From NCBI RefSeq assembly GCF_029689945.1, contig NZ_CP121451.1, positions 5,270,001 through 5,334,000 on the forward strand: a stretch of 64,000 nucleotides of DNA. The letters run 5' to 3'. The stretch comes from Paenibacillus amylolyticus (GTDB lineage Bacteria > Bacillota > Bacilli > Paenibacillales > Paenibacillaceae). Each line of letters starts with the position of its first letter. The first letter of the stretch is position 1. Shown piece by piece: positions 56,816 to 64,000 of the stretch. A program made the translations under genes and the position numbers. The notes below the pieces were generated by a model. That model was not told where the DNA came from, did no database searches, and worked only from the letters and a program-made list of their open reading frames with translations.

Positions 56816-57552
56816 CTAATCCCATAACAACGCTTCGTCCTCTTCAAAGTCCATAGCCTCATCTTCTTCAATTAAACAATTCACGACGCGGCGCACCATA
56901 TCCATTGAAAAACCACGTCTCATCAGGAAGGGAAGCGTTTTATTTTTCTTCTCTTTGACATCCCCTTTGATCTGATTCCATTTTTTGCGTCCGGCACTCA
57001 AAGCTGTCTCAAATTCCGCATCCGTACTCACACCTTCCAGTACTTCAGCAATGAGATCACTGGCAATGCCCTTTTGACGGAGTTCTTGCCTTATCCACAG
57101 TTTTCCCTTCCGCTTGCCCTCCATACGCTGTCTTGTCCATTCCTTTGCAAATAGATCGTCATCCACCAGTTTTTCCCGCTCAAGTCGATCCAGCGTCTCT
57201 TCAATTAAGGGGCAGCAAACTCCTTCTGACGAAGTTTCTGACTTAATTCATGGCGACTACGCGGCTTATGCTCCAAAAAGCGCAAAGACTGTGCATACGT
57301 CCGCTGTCGCTCGTCAGCTACAACGATTTCTTCCAGATCCTTTTTCATAAAGGTATTGCCTTGCGTCATCCTGTATTTAATCATCACATCTTCAAGAACC
57401 GTAAGGGAGTGGATGCCAAACGTGATTCGATAACGAGCTTGCCTGTGCTTCGTTCGTTCTACACGTGTAATAACCAGTTCTTCATTGTCCGGAAATTGGG
57501 ATAGGCCGTCCTGTTCTGCTTCCTCATATAAATCCTCGTCATGTTGATTCAT
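56816..57552 (-). CDS. recX: RecX regulatory protein, frameshifted
   Basis: RecA modulator of 245 residues after repair. It consists of three-helix repeats: AQSLRFLEHKPRSRHELSQK, then WTRQRMEGKRKGKLWIRQEL, and KTLPFLMRRGFSMDMVRRVV. One base is missing at G4 57209-57212, which restores EFAAPLIEETLDRLEREKLV. Located after recA in the same direction, separated by 280 bases holding three hairpins. Confidence 0.9.
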
Positions 57553-57624
57553 TCAGGTCTCTCCTTTCATAACATGTTCATTCTGACTCCGCCAAGCATC
57601 TCTGCAACTAAGACGAAAACGCTA

Positions 57625-57655
57625 ATATAAAAGGCCGGGAACTTAGCCCGGCCTT
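57625..57655 (-). terminator. Terminator between recA and recX
   Basis: AAGGCCGGG-CTAAGTT-CCCGGCCTT then TTATATT on the minus strand. It would end most recA transcripts before recX. Confidence 0.75.
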
Positions 57656-57674
57656 CATCTCCACAGTTAGCGTA

Positions 57675-57710
57675 CCAACAGCCCCTGTCCATTGGGACAG
57701 GGGCTGTTGG
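57675..57710. repeat. Perfect 16-bp hairpin in the recA-recX gap
   Basis: CCAACAGCCCCTGTCC (57675-57690), loop of four, GGACAGGGGCTGTTGG (57695-57710). No T run follows on either strand. A third short hairpin TCCTCCC/GGGAGGA lies at 57804-57822, just past the recA stop. Confidence 0.75.
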
Positions 57711-57831
57711 ACAGCAAGAGCAATCCCACTACAATCCATTATCCAGATTGATGCAAGCTCAATCAGATAAGTTTACGGAGTCCAGTGAGAAACTCCCTCA
57801 GGGTCCTCCCTACAAGGGAGGATTCGAGAGA

Positions 57832-58896
57832 TTACTCGTTGATTTCAAACAATTCTTGTTCTTCTTCTGCTTCTTTTTGTTGCTCTTCACTGGTTGGCAC
57901 AGGAACTGCAGTAGTCAAGTTACTAGCTACCCGAATTTTTTGTTCAATGATTTCAGCAATATCTTTATGCTCTTTCATGAACTGCTTCGCGTTCTCACGG
58001 CCTTGTCCTAAACGCTCACCTTCGTAAGAGTACCATGCACCACTTTTATTAACGATGTCCAGCTCTGTACCAATATCGATGATACTGCCTTCTCTCGAAA
58101 TACCCTCGCCATACATGATATCCACTTCCGCTTGTTTAAACGGAGGTGCCACTTTGTTTTTCACCACTTTAATACGAGTACGGTTACCAATCATGTCATT
58201 GCCTGATTTGATACTCTCAATACGACGTACATCCAGACGTATCGTAGAATAAAACTTCAGAGCACGACCACCAGGTGTTGTTTCCGGGTTACCAAACATA
58301 ACGCCGACTTTTTCACGAAGCTGGTTAATGAAGATTGCAATTGTTTTTGATTTGCTGATTGCACCAGACAACTTACGCAGCGCCTGAGACATCAAACGTG
58401 CTTGCAAACCAACGTGTGAATCACCCATTTCGCCTTCAATCTCTGCTTTTGGAACCAATGCAGCTACAGAGTCAATAACGACGATATCTACTGCACCACT
58501 GCGCACAAGAGCTTCTGCAATTTCCAGCCCTTGCTCACCCGTATCTGGCTGAGATAGAAGCAATTCGTCAATGTTAACGCCCAATTTGCTTGCATATTGA
58601 GGATCAAGAGCATGCTCGGCATCGATAAATGCGGCTTGTCCACCAACACGTTGTACTTCAGCAATCGCATGCAATGCGACAGTTGTTTTACCTGAGGATT
58701 CAGGTCCATATATTTCAACAATACGGCCTTTAGGCAAGCCGCCTGTTCCTAATGCAATATCCAAAGCCAAGGAACCACTGGGAATAATTTCCACGTTCAT
58801 ATGCGTGGACTCACCCAGTTTCATGATGGATCCTTTACCAAATTGCTTCTCTATTTGACGGAGCGCCATATCAAGCGCGGCACGACGGTCTGACAA
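57832..58896 (-). CDS. recA: Recombinase RecA
   Basis: DNA strand-exchange protein and SOS coprotease, 354 residues. Walker [10 protein letters not shown] (64-72), [18 protein letters not shown] (about 140), L2 and the [20 protein letters not shown] core are intact. The C-terminus is acidic ([18 protein letters not shown]). The start is taken as the TTG 58894-58896, giving the usual [20 protein letters not shown]; a GTG three codons earlier overlaps the AAAGGG site. No indel in this gene. LexA-type operator upstream. Confidence 0.97.
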   Translation of the reverse strand: MSDRRAALDMALRQIEKQFGKGSIMKLGESTHMNVEIIPSGSLALDIALGTGGLPKGRIVEIYGPESSGKTTVALHAIAEVQRVGGQAAFIDAEHALDPQYASKLGVNIDELLLSQPDTGEQGLEIAEALVRSGAVDIVVIDSVAALVPKAEIEGEMGDSHVGLQARLMSQALRKLSGAISKSKTIAIFINQLREKVGVMFGNPETTPGGRALKFYSTIRLDVRRIESIKSGNDMIGNRTRIKVVKNKVAPPFKQAEVDIMYGEGISREGSIIDIGTELDIVNKSGAWYSYEGERLGQGRENAKQFMKEHKDIAEIIEQKIRVASNLTTAVPVPTSEEQQKEAEEEQELFEINE

Positions 58897-58927
58897 TAAG
58901 CTCACACCCTTTACTGTTTATAAGATA

Positions 58928-58978
58928 ATGATACCTTGTTTTAACACGTTTGCCAAGCTTTTTTCGAACATACATTCG
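58928..58978 (-). promoter_or_regulatory. recA promoter with LexA (SOS) box
   Basis: Minus strand: -35 TTGGCA (58951-58956), 17-base spacer, -10 TATCAT (58928-58933). CGAACATACATTCG (58965-58978) matches the Gram-positive LexA box CGAACRNRYGTTYG at 13 of 14 positions, just upstream of the -35. Confidence 0.85.
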
Positions 58979-59033
58979 TTTTTTTTGTAAAGGCCGAGGC
59001 GCCTCTTCCTCCAAGAAACCTTCCCTTAAACAG

Positions 59034-59080
59034 AAAAAAGAACCGTGAACAAGGCTGCAAAGCCTGTTACTGCGGTTCTT
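59034..59080 (-). terminator. Terminator after cinA
   Basis: AAGAACCG / CGGTTCTT outer stem with inner AACAGGCT / AGCCTTGTT, followed by TTTTTTCTG on the minus strand; separates cinA from recA. Confidence 0.75.
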
Positions 59081-59138
59081 CCGTCTTCCTTAATTATACC
59101 TGCTTGGAGTTCCAAATGCAATCGAATCGATTAACGAA

Positions 59139-60395
59139 TCAATCCATGGCCACAAGTTTTTGCCATAGGCGATAGAGAATTGCTTTGGCTGAACGAATGC
59201 GAACCGTCTCACGATTACCGTTGATACGCAACTCATGGATTTCCGTCTCTTTTCCACGTTCAGCAAGAGCGATGAAGACAAGTCCTGGCGGCTTGCGTTC
59301 CGAATATCCTGGTCCGGCTACACCGGTAACAGCCAGGCCAAAATCAGCGTCGCCAATCATGCGGACCTGCTCAGCAAGCACTTTTGCAACCTCCGGACTT
59401 ACCGCCCCAGGTGCATCTTCACCTTCCAGATAATCATGAGGCACATTCAGCAGCTTTTCTTTGATTTCATTGGAGTAACACACGATCCCACCTTTGAGCA
59501 TGGAGGCACTTCCGGGTACAGAAGTCAGACTTTGCATAACAAGCCCTCCTGTACAGCTCTCAGCAGCGCTAAGTGTCAGACCCATGTCAGACATCATGGT
59601 TACAATCGTATACTCAATAGGAACATCCTCGTTCGCGTAGAGATGTTCTGTCAGACGCTCCCGAATCTGAACCTCCATCGCATCCAGCTTCAGCTTCGCT
59701 TCTCCCTCACTTGCAGCCTTGGTGGAGACACGTACAGTAACTTCGCCTTCGCTCGCGTAAGGAGCAATCGTAGGGTCTGTCTGTGCGTCAATCAGATCCA
59801 GCAGTCGATCCTCTAGAGCAGATTCACCAATCCCTGCGAATTTGAGCATTCTGGAATAGATCGGCATCTCTTCCGTGAGTACATGCTGGAACAGCCAAGG
59901 CTTAACTTCCTGTTCAAACATGGGAATCAGCTCTTTAGGAGGTCCAGGCATTACAACATAATACTTGTCATTATCTGAAATCGCATTTCCTGCCGCAAGG
60001 CCCGTTTCATTAGCCAGAGGTGTGCCGCCATCAATAACAATCGCCTGACGTCGGTTATTCTCGGTCATGTCCACATTGCGATCTCTGAAAAAGCTCTCAA
60101 TTTTGTCCATAGCCATTCGATCTATATGCAGTTTTCGGTTAAGAACAGCTGCGAGCGCATCCTTGGTCAGATCATCTTGGGTAGGTCCGATGCCACCGGA
60201 AAATAAAATAACGTCTGCACGGCCCTGTGCTATGCGAATAGCTTCACTAAGACGGTTCAGGTTATCCCCAACCACCGTTTGGAAATAGACATCGATCCCC
60301 ATCGCAGCCAGTTCACGGGATAGGTATCTGGCATTGGTATTTACGATTTGTCCAAGCAGTAGCTCGGTGCCAACTGCAATGATTTCTGCCTTCAT
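59139..60395 (-). CDS. cinA: CinA, competence/damage-inducible protein (NMN amidohydrolase)
   Basis: A 418-residue two-domain protein: an N-terminal MoaB-like domain (MKAEIIAVGTELLLGQIVNT; LFSGGIGPTQDDLTKDA, about 75) and a C-terminal PncC amidase domain (LSAAESCTGGLVMQSLTSVP, about 267; LAVTGVAGPG, about 360). The N-terminal part hydrolyses ADP-ribose-like compounds and the C-terminal part deamidates NMN, an NAD-repair role. The start at 60393-60395 has AGGAGG 9 bases upstream; the frame extends 28 codons further without a site. Ahead of recA as in B. subtilis. Confidence 0.93.
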   Translation of the reverse strand: MKAEIIAVGTELLLGQIVNTNARYLSRELAAMGIDVYFQTVVGDNLNRLSEAIRIAQGRADVILFSGGIGPTQDDLTKDALAAVLNRKLHIDRMAMDKIESFFRDRNVDMTENNRRQAIVIDGGTPLANETGLAAGNAISDNDKYYVVMPGPPKELIPMFEQEVKPWLFQHVLTEEMPIYSRMLKFAGIGESALEDRLLDLIDAQTDPTIAPYASEGEVTVRVSTKAASEGEAKLKLDAMEVQIRERLTEHLYANEDVPIEYTIVTMMSDMGLTLSAAESCTGGLVMQSLTSVPGSASMLKGGIVCYSNEIKEKLLNVPHDYLEGEDAPGAVSPEVAKVLAEQVRMIGDADFGLAVTGVAGPGYSERKPPGLVFIALAERGKETEIHELRINGNRETVRIRSAKAILYRLWQKLVAMD

Positions 60396-60432
60396 TTTGA
60401 GCATCCTCCTGTACATGTGGTGAGTGATCAAA

Positions 60433-60459
60433 GGGCAATAGGATAAATTCCTATTGCCC
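60433..60459 (-). terminator. Hairpin after pgsA
   Basis: GGGCAATAGG-AATTTAT-CCTATTGCCC perfect 10-bp stem with only TTTGATC following; weak terminator or processing site ahead of cinA. Confidence 0.55.
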
Positions 60460-60504
60460 CGACCCAATGCTTTCTTCATGATTACCCATTTTAACGACCA
60501 ACCA

Positions 60505-61091
60505 TTATGCTTTTGTTAAATGAAGCAGGTTTTTGTTTTTGATAAAGTAATCGACACCCGACCAGATGGTAATAAGTGCTGCTGCCCATACGGCGATAAT
60601 ATCGACGTGAATACCCGTGTATGAAAACGGGAAATTGTTCAGCAGTAACAGCACAATCGCCACAATCTGAACTACCGTCTTCAGCTTGCCCCAATTACTT
60701 GCGGCAACAACCGAACCATCCAGCAATGCAATTTGGCGCAAGCCGGTAACTGCAAATTCGCGACTAATGATAACAACTGCAATCCAGGAATCCAGTTTGC
60801 CCATCTCCACAAGCGAAATCAAAACCGCAGTAACCAACAGCTTGTCTGCGAGTGGATCGAGCAGTTTCCCAGATTGGTAACCATGTTATTTTTCCGCGCA
60901 AGGTATCCGTCAATTCCATCTGTGCTTGCGGCGATGATAAAAATAACAGCAGCAATCAGTTGATTATAAGGAAGCGAAAAGCTTCCAAGCTGCAACGGCT
61001 CTGGATAAAACGGAAAGTCCACGAGCAGAAACACCATCAAAAAAGGGATTAAGCAAATTCGTGCAAGCGTAATCCGGTTGGGTAAATTCAC
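60505..61091 (-). CDS. pgsA: CDP-diacylglycerol-glycerol-3-phosphate phosphatidyltransferase, frameshifted
   Basis: Essential membrane enzyme making phosphatidylglycerol phosphate, 195 residues after repair. N-terminus NLPNRITLARICLIPFLMVF; the CDP-alcohol phosphotransferase motif reads DGIDGYLARKNNMVTNLGKL then LDPLADK once one base is added at TTT 60865-60867. Six hydrophobic helices. The GTG start at 61091 has GGGAGGG 6 bases upstream. Essential, so the break must be a sequencing error. Confidence 0.94.
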
Positions 61092-61354
61092 AAGACGCCC
61101 TCCCTCATATCCTCCATTACTCCAAACAATCATCATAATCCCGTTATCATCATCCGGAACATGAAATGTACAGTTTCAATGTCAATCCGTATTCACATGA
61201 TCCCACTATGTAGAAACGCAAAAAATAAAGTCAACCGCTCAAAAGCAAAACCGCTTTAAACGTTCCGGTGACTTCCAAAAGATGTACTGCTTTTCATAAA
61301 GTCAGCAAACGATGAGGACTGGACTTGATGCATGACTGCCAGCAATGCACACTT

Positions 61355-61383
61355 AGTATAATATACGCCTAATATCGTGTCAA
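61355..61383 (-). promoter_or_regulatory. Promoter of pgsA with a long leader
   Basis: Minus strand: -35 TTGACA (61378-61383), 17-base spacer, -10 TATACT (61355-61360), giving a ~257-base untranslated leader (61092-61348). No known riboswitch was recognised in it; no gene lies in 61092-61411. Confidence 0.7.
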
Positions 61384-61411
61384 AAAACACTTCTGCAACA
61401 AAAAGGCCATA

Positions 61412-61903
61412 TTACTTGAAATTAGTATATTGCAAATCCAAAGGCAAGTTAGCGCCATTTAGCAGCTGCATGACTGCTTGCAAATCATTTTTACTCTTAC
61501 CTGATACCCGGAGCTGGTCTCCTTGAATCTGACTCTTCACCTTCATCTTGGAATCCCGAATCAGGATATTGATTTTCTTGGCGATGTCCTGATCAATCCC
61601 CTGTTTGAAATTCAAACGCTGGCGGACTGTACCAGAAGACGCTGGCTCTACTTTGGCGTAATCGATATTTTTCAACGGCAGACCACGCTTCGCCATTTTG
61701 GATTGCAGCACGTCAATGACAGCCTTGAGTTTGGTCTCATCATCAGATACGATCGTTAACGCATCCTTATCCAGTTTCAGACTGCTCTTGCTGCCCTTGA
61801 AGTCATAACGAGTGCCAATTTCCTTCTCCGTTTGTGTAACGGCATTTGTCAGTTCTTGCAAGTCCATTTTGGACACGATATCAAATGAATTTTCTGAACT
61901 CAA
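61412..61903 (-). CDS. YajQ family nucleotide-binding protein
   Basis: UPF0234/YajQ protein, 163 residues, two ferredoxin-like halves: SSENSFDIVSKMDLQELTNA, TEKEIGTRYDFKGSKSSLKL and KINILIRDSKMKVKSQIQGD. Members bind RNA, tRNA or cyclic di-GMP; role in Bacilli unknown. The TTG start (61901-61903) follows AAAGGGTG by 5 bases; the open frame upstream overlaps a terminator hairpin and is not coding. Confidence 0.9.
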   Translation of the reverse strand: MSSENSFDIVSKMDLQELTNAVTQTEKEIGTRYDFKGSKSSLKLDKDALTIVSDDETKLKAVIDVLQSKMAKRGLPLKNIDYAKVEPASSGTVRQRLNFKQGIDQDIAKKINILIRDSKMKVKSQIQGDQLRVSGKSKNDLQAVMQLLNGANLPLDLQYTNFK

Positions 61904-61993
61904 ACCAGTCACCCTTTCAGTTAATCGTATGTTCTGTAACATTATAGAGGATACCTTAAGCAAAAGTCTAATTTCAAGCTGTTTTATACAAAG

Positions 61994-62039
61994 AAAAAAG
62001 CATTTTTGGCTTCCACTTGAGGTGGATGCCAAAAATGCT
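61994..62039 (-). terminator. Terminator of the small membrane protein gene
   Basis: GCATTTTTGGC-ATCCAC / GTGGAAGCCAAAAATGC long stem followed by TTTTTTCTTTG on the minus strand. Confidence 0.88.
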
Positions 62040-62057
62040 TGCGGGTCCAGCTTCCAA

Positions 62058-62222
62058 CTAATAACGGCTGCGGTTGGGTTGTCTGAACATATCGAGCACA
62101 CCCAGAAGCACATGTGCAAGTCCAAAGCCCAATATTCCGTAACCCCAAGCAGTTGGAGTCAGATAATAACCCAGGAGGCTGACAATAATCCCCAAACCCG
62201 TTACGATCCAGCTAACTGTCAT
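62058..62222 (-). CDS. Small two-helix membrane protein (54 aa)
   Basis: Very small membrane protein: helices about 3-22 (VSWIVTGLGIIVSLLGYYL) and 28-45 (YGILGFGLAHVLLGVLDMF), with a basic tail RQPNRSRY. GAGGTGG lies 6 bases before the ATG chosen; another ATG two codons earlier touches the site. It falls between rodZ and yajQ with its own terminator. Function unknown. Confidence 0.7.
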   Translation of the reverse strand: MTVSWIVTGLGIIVSLLGYYLTPTAWGYGILGFGLAHVLLGVLDMFRQPNRSRY

Positions 62223-62295
62223 AGCCATCCACCTCACTTCACCATAAGTTAACTGCAAGTTAAGACAAGCTTATTGTCCCCTGCAGTTGACCCGG

Positions 62296-63333
62296 TTATT
62301 CGCTACCAGTGGCTGCTCCTGTACTGTCCGTTGAACCATTTTCAACACCTGTGGACGAAGCCGTACTGCCACTGTCTTCACCAAGCTTCAAACGGATCCG
62401 ATTGGTTGCCTTGCCATCCGTTACAACTTGCCCGCCGACCTCAATGGTTGTCGCGGCAGCATAACCCGACTTAATATACATGCCTGCACTATCAAGCTCA
62501 AAGGTATAGCTGTCGCCTTCGGCTGTGTTACCATACTCCAGCTTCTCCCCACTGGAGTTCTCGCCTTTATACACTTCCAGCCAGCTATGACCTGTGGCTT
62601 TGATCGTAACCGTCACAGGTTTCCCTGCACTTCCGTTAACTTTGAAGTTTGTAATATTGCCCGATTTCCCATCTTCAGCAACCGTTACAGCAGACGGTGA
62701 ATTATCTGTTGGTTCTTCCTCATTTTCTCCCGTCGTTCCGTCCGTCTGGCCATCCGTCTGTCCTTCCGTGTCCGTACCGCCACCGTTACCGCCAGCGTCG
62801 CCTTCACCAGTACCCTCAGTACCTGAGTCTGTCGCAGGCGGATTAGATGCCTGTCCGTTGTCGGCAGGTTGATCCGGTTTATCCTCAGGCTGCTGTTGAC
62901 TGTCTGTAATTTTGACCGGATCAAGCCCCGGATTATCTGCATCATCACCCTTGTTATACACTACGTACACATACAACAGGACTACGATCAAAACCGGGAA
63001 TGTCCACATCAGTGCGACGGACATCCACCTGTTGCTACGCTCAACCGGACGGCTAGAACGCTTCTGTATCACCGGTTCCATCGTTGCTTCCGTCTCTTCT
63101 GCCGGTACATCTTTTTTGTGTCCCTCCAGCAGCTCATCAGGGTTCAGTCCTACGGTCTCCGCATAGGTTTTAATAAAAGCACGCACATAGAAGCTGCCCG
63201 GCAGCACTTTATAGTCTCCTGCTTCTATGGCCTCCAGATACCTCTTGCGAATTTTTGTCATTTCCTGTACATCGTCAAGACTCATCCCTTTTTGCAGCCG
63301 GGCCTCTCTTAACTGCTGACCCAGTTCAGACAT
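62296..63333 (-). CDS. rodZ: RodZ/YmfM-like cell-shape protein
   Basis: A 345-residue bitopic membrane protein. N-terminal helix-turn-helix (LGQQLREARLQKGMSLDDVQ, about 4-23, to DYKVLPGSFYVRAFIKTYAE), one membrane helix (WTFPVLIVVLLYVYVVY, about 109-125), a long Gly/Thr/Asp/Glu-rich disordered linker (about 135-215) and a C-terminal DUF4115 beta domain (TVTIKATGHSWLEVYKGENS). RodZ links MreB filaments with the elongation machinery. Position before pgsA is as for ymfM of B. subtilis. The C-terminal tail is Ser/Thr/Gly repeats. Confidence 0.88.
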   Translation of the reverse strand: MSELGQQLREARLQKGMSLDDVQEMTKIRKRYLEAIEAGDYKVLPGSFYVRAFIKTYAETVGLNPDELLEGHKKDVPAEETEATMEPVIQKRSSRPVERSNRWMSVALMWTFPVLIVVLLYVYVVYNKGDDADNPGLDPVKITDSQQQPEDKPDQPADNGQASNPPATDSGTEGTGEGDAGGNGGGTDTEGQTDGQTDGTTGENEEEPTDNSPSAVTVAEDGKSGNITNFKVNGSAGKPVTVTIKATGHSWLEVYKGENSSGEKLEYGNTAEGDSYTFELDSAGMYIKSGYAAATTIEVGGQVVTDGKATNRIRLKLGEDSGSTASSTGVENGSTDSTGAATGSE

Positions 63334-63399
63334 GCCATCTCCTCCTTATGTTTATCTCATGAGTTGTTGCTAATCTATTCCATGATTCCGTACGGAGCC

Positions 63400-64000
63400 T
63401 TACAGTTCGTCGGTATAGCTTGCCGTAAACGTATCATAAATAATTTCTTCATTCGGATTGTTACGAAGTTCAATAATAATATCAAAATCATTAAAATCAT
63501 ATTCGGATTCCTGTACAAAAATATCCGGATGTTCAATAACCTTGGTGCTAGGCATGGTCATAATATCCTGCAACAGATTGTAATGCCGCTCACTGGAGCG
63601 AATGGTGCTAACAATACCGTCAATTATGAATACATTGTTTGGGTTCAATTCGTCCTCGGACATTTGACTTCTTATCGTCTGACGAAGAAGTGTGGAGGAA
63701 ACAAACGTCCATCGCTTCATCGCACATACGCTGCCCGCAATAATGGACTCCGTTTTGCCAACACGAGGCATCCCGCGCAGACCGATGACCTGATTGCCTT
63801 CCCTCTTAAATACTTCACCCAAAAAGTCCACAAGTAACCCAAGTTCATCTCGTGTGAAACGAAATGTTTTGCGATCATCCGAGTCACGATCAATGTATCT
63901 GCCATGACGAACGGCAAGGATATCCACCAATTTGGGTTGACGCAAAGCCGAAACGGTGATGCTGTTGACTTTGCCAAGCATTTCACCAAGCAAACGGATT
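63400..64000 (-). CDS. YmfK-like DUF3388 protein, partial
   Basis: C-terminal ~199 residues of a larger protein whose start lies beyond the right edge (the frame is open to base 64000 as IRLLGEMLGKVNS). It contains a P-loop-like GLRGMPRVGKTESIIAGS (about 75 from the visible start) and ends IELRNNPNEEIIYDTFTASY. This fits YmfK/DUF3388, found beside ymfM and pgsA in Bacilli. Function of the family unknown. Confidence 0.8.
   Translation of the reverse strand, partial: IRLLGEMLGKVNSITVSALRQPKLVDILAVRHGRYIDRDSDDRKTFRFTRDELGLLVDFLGEVFKREGNQVIGLRGMPRVGKTESIIAGSVCAMKRWTFVSSTLLRQTIRSQMSEDELNPNNVFIIDGIVSTIRSSERHYNLLQDIMTMPSTKVIEHPDIFVQESEYDFNDFDIIIELRNNPNEEIIYDTFTASYTDEL

Noticed and set aside
1..64000. 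CRISPR arrays, insertion sequences, prophage, tRNA or rRNA genes
   Set aside because: No regularly spaced identical repeats of CRISPR size, no transposase or integrase ORF, and no cloverleaf or rRNA sequence was recognised by reading.

Overview
The window reads as a chromosomal segment of a Bacillota bacterium, most probably Paenibacillus. The right end carries the Bacilli order ymfK - rodZ/ymfM - pgsA - cinA - recA - recX - rny - ymdB - spoVS - miaB - ricA, with a Paenibacillus-like insertion of yajQ and a tiny membrane gene. Other pointers are the bacillithiol-linked reductase YpdA, strong AGGAGG-type ribosome sites, sigma-A promoters, U-tract terminators and a T-box leader on argS. No tRNA, rRNA, CRISPR array, insertion sequence or prophage was seen.

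Region by region. 1-3.1 kb: an MFS transporter cut by the window edge, a barnase-like secreted ribonuclease, and an operon of a replication-terminator-protein homologue with a Gfo/Idh/MocA oxidoreductase. 3.1-7.35 kb: an acyltransferase, two small stress or membrane genes, then 1.4 kb of gene-free DNA with 2.3 copies of a ~380 bp tandem repeat. 7.35-10.8 kb: helicase hrpB and a short-chain dehydrogenase. 11.0-21.1 kb: a type VII (ESX/Yuk-like) secretion locus read leftward: EsaB/YukD, an EssC ATPase without FHA domains, an EspG-like protein, two WXG100-like proteins, then a kinase-membrane-coiled-coil protein, a von Willebrand A protein and a PP2C phosphatase. The last three match the kinase/TerY-type VWA/PP2C phosphorylation triad. 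21.5-30.5 kb: mixed metabolic and small genes (aldehyde dehydrogenase, L,D-transpeptidase, rsgA paralogue, ypdA). 30.5-34.8 kb: a heterodimeric ABC exporter preceded by a 26-codon leader ORF and an intrinsic terminator, the layout of a ribosome-controlled attenuator. 35-40 kb: a YdcF protein, an ABC transporter and T-box-regulated argS. 40.3-42.5 kb: a Cys-rich copper-storage-type protein, a CobW GTPase and moaB. 45.3-48.4 kb: an NAD-salvage cluster nrtR-pncA-pncB. 48.4-64 kb: the housekeeping block ending in ymfK, which runs off the right edge.

A pervasive property is single-base indels: at least 28 in 21 genes, 26 apparent losses and 2 gains, nearly all in homopolymers of 3-5 bases. They hit essential genes (argS, pgsA), so they are far more likely sequencing or assembly errors than pseudogenes. 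Genes are annotated here over their full inferred span, with the break points given.

The most interesting system is the 11-21 kb type VII locus coupled to the kinase/VWA/phosphatase triad. In it the membrane kinase has the domain order of the secretion pseudokinase EssB but keeps the catalytic residues, and the usual EsaA and EssA are not seen.
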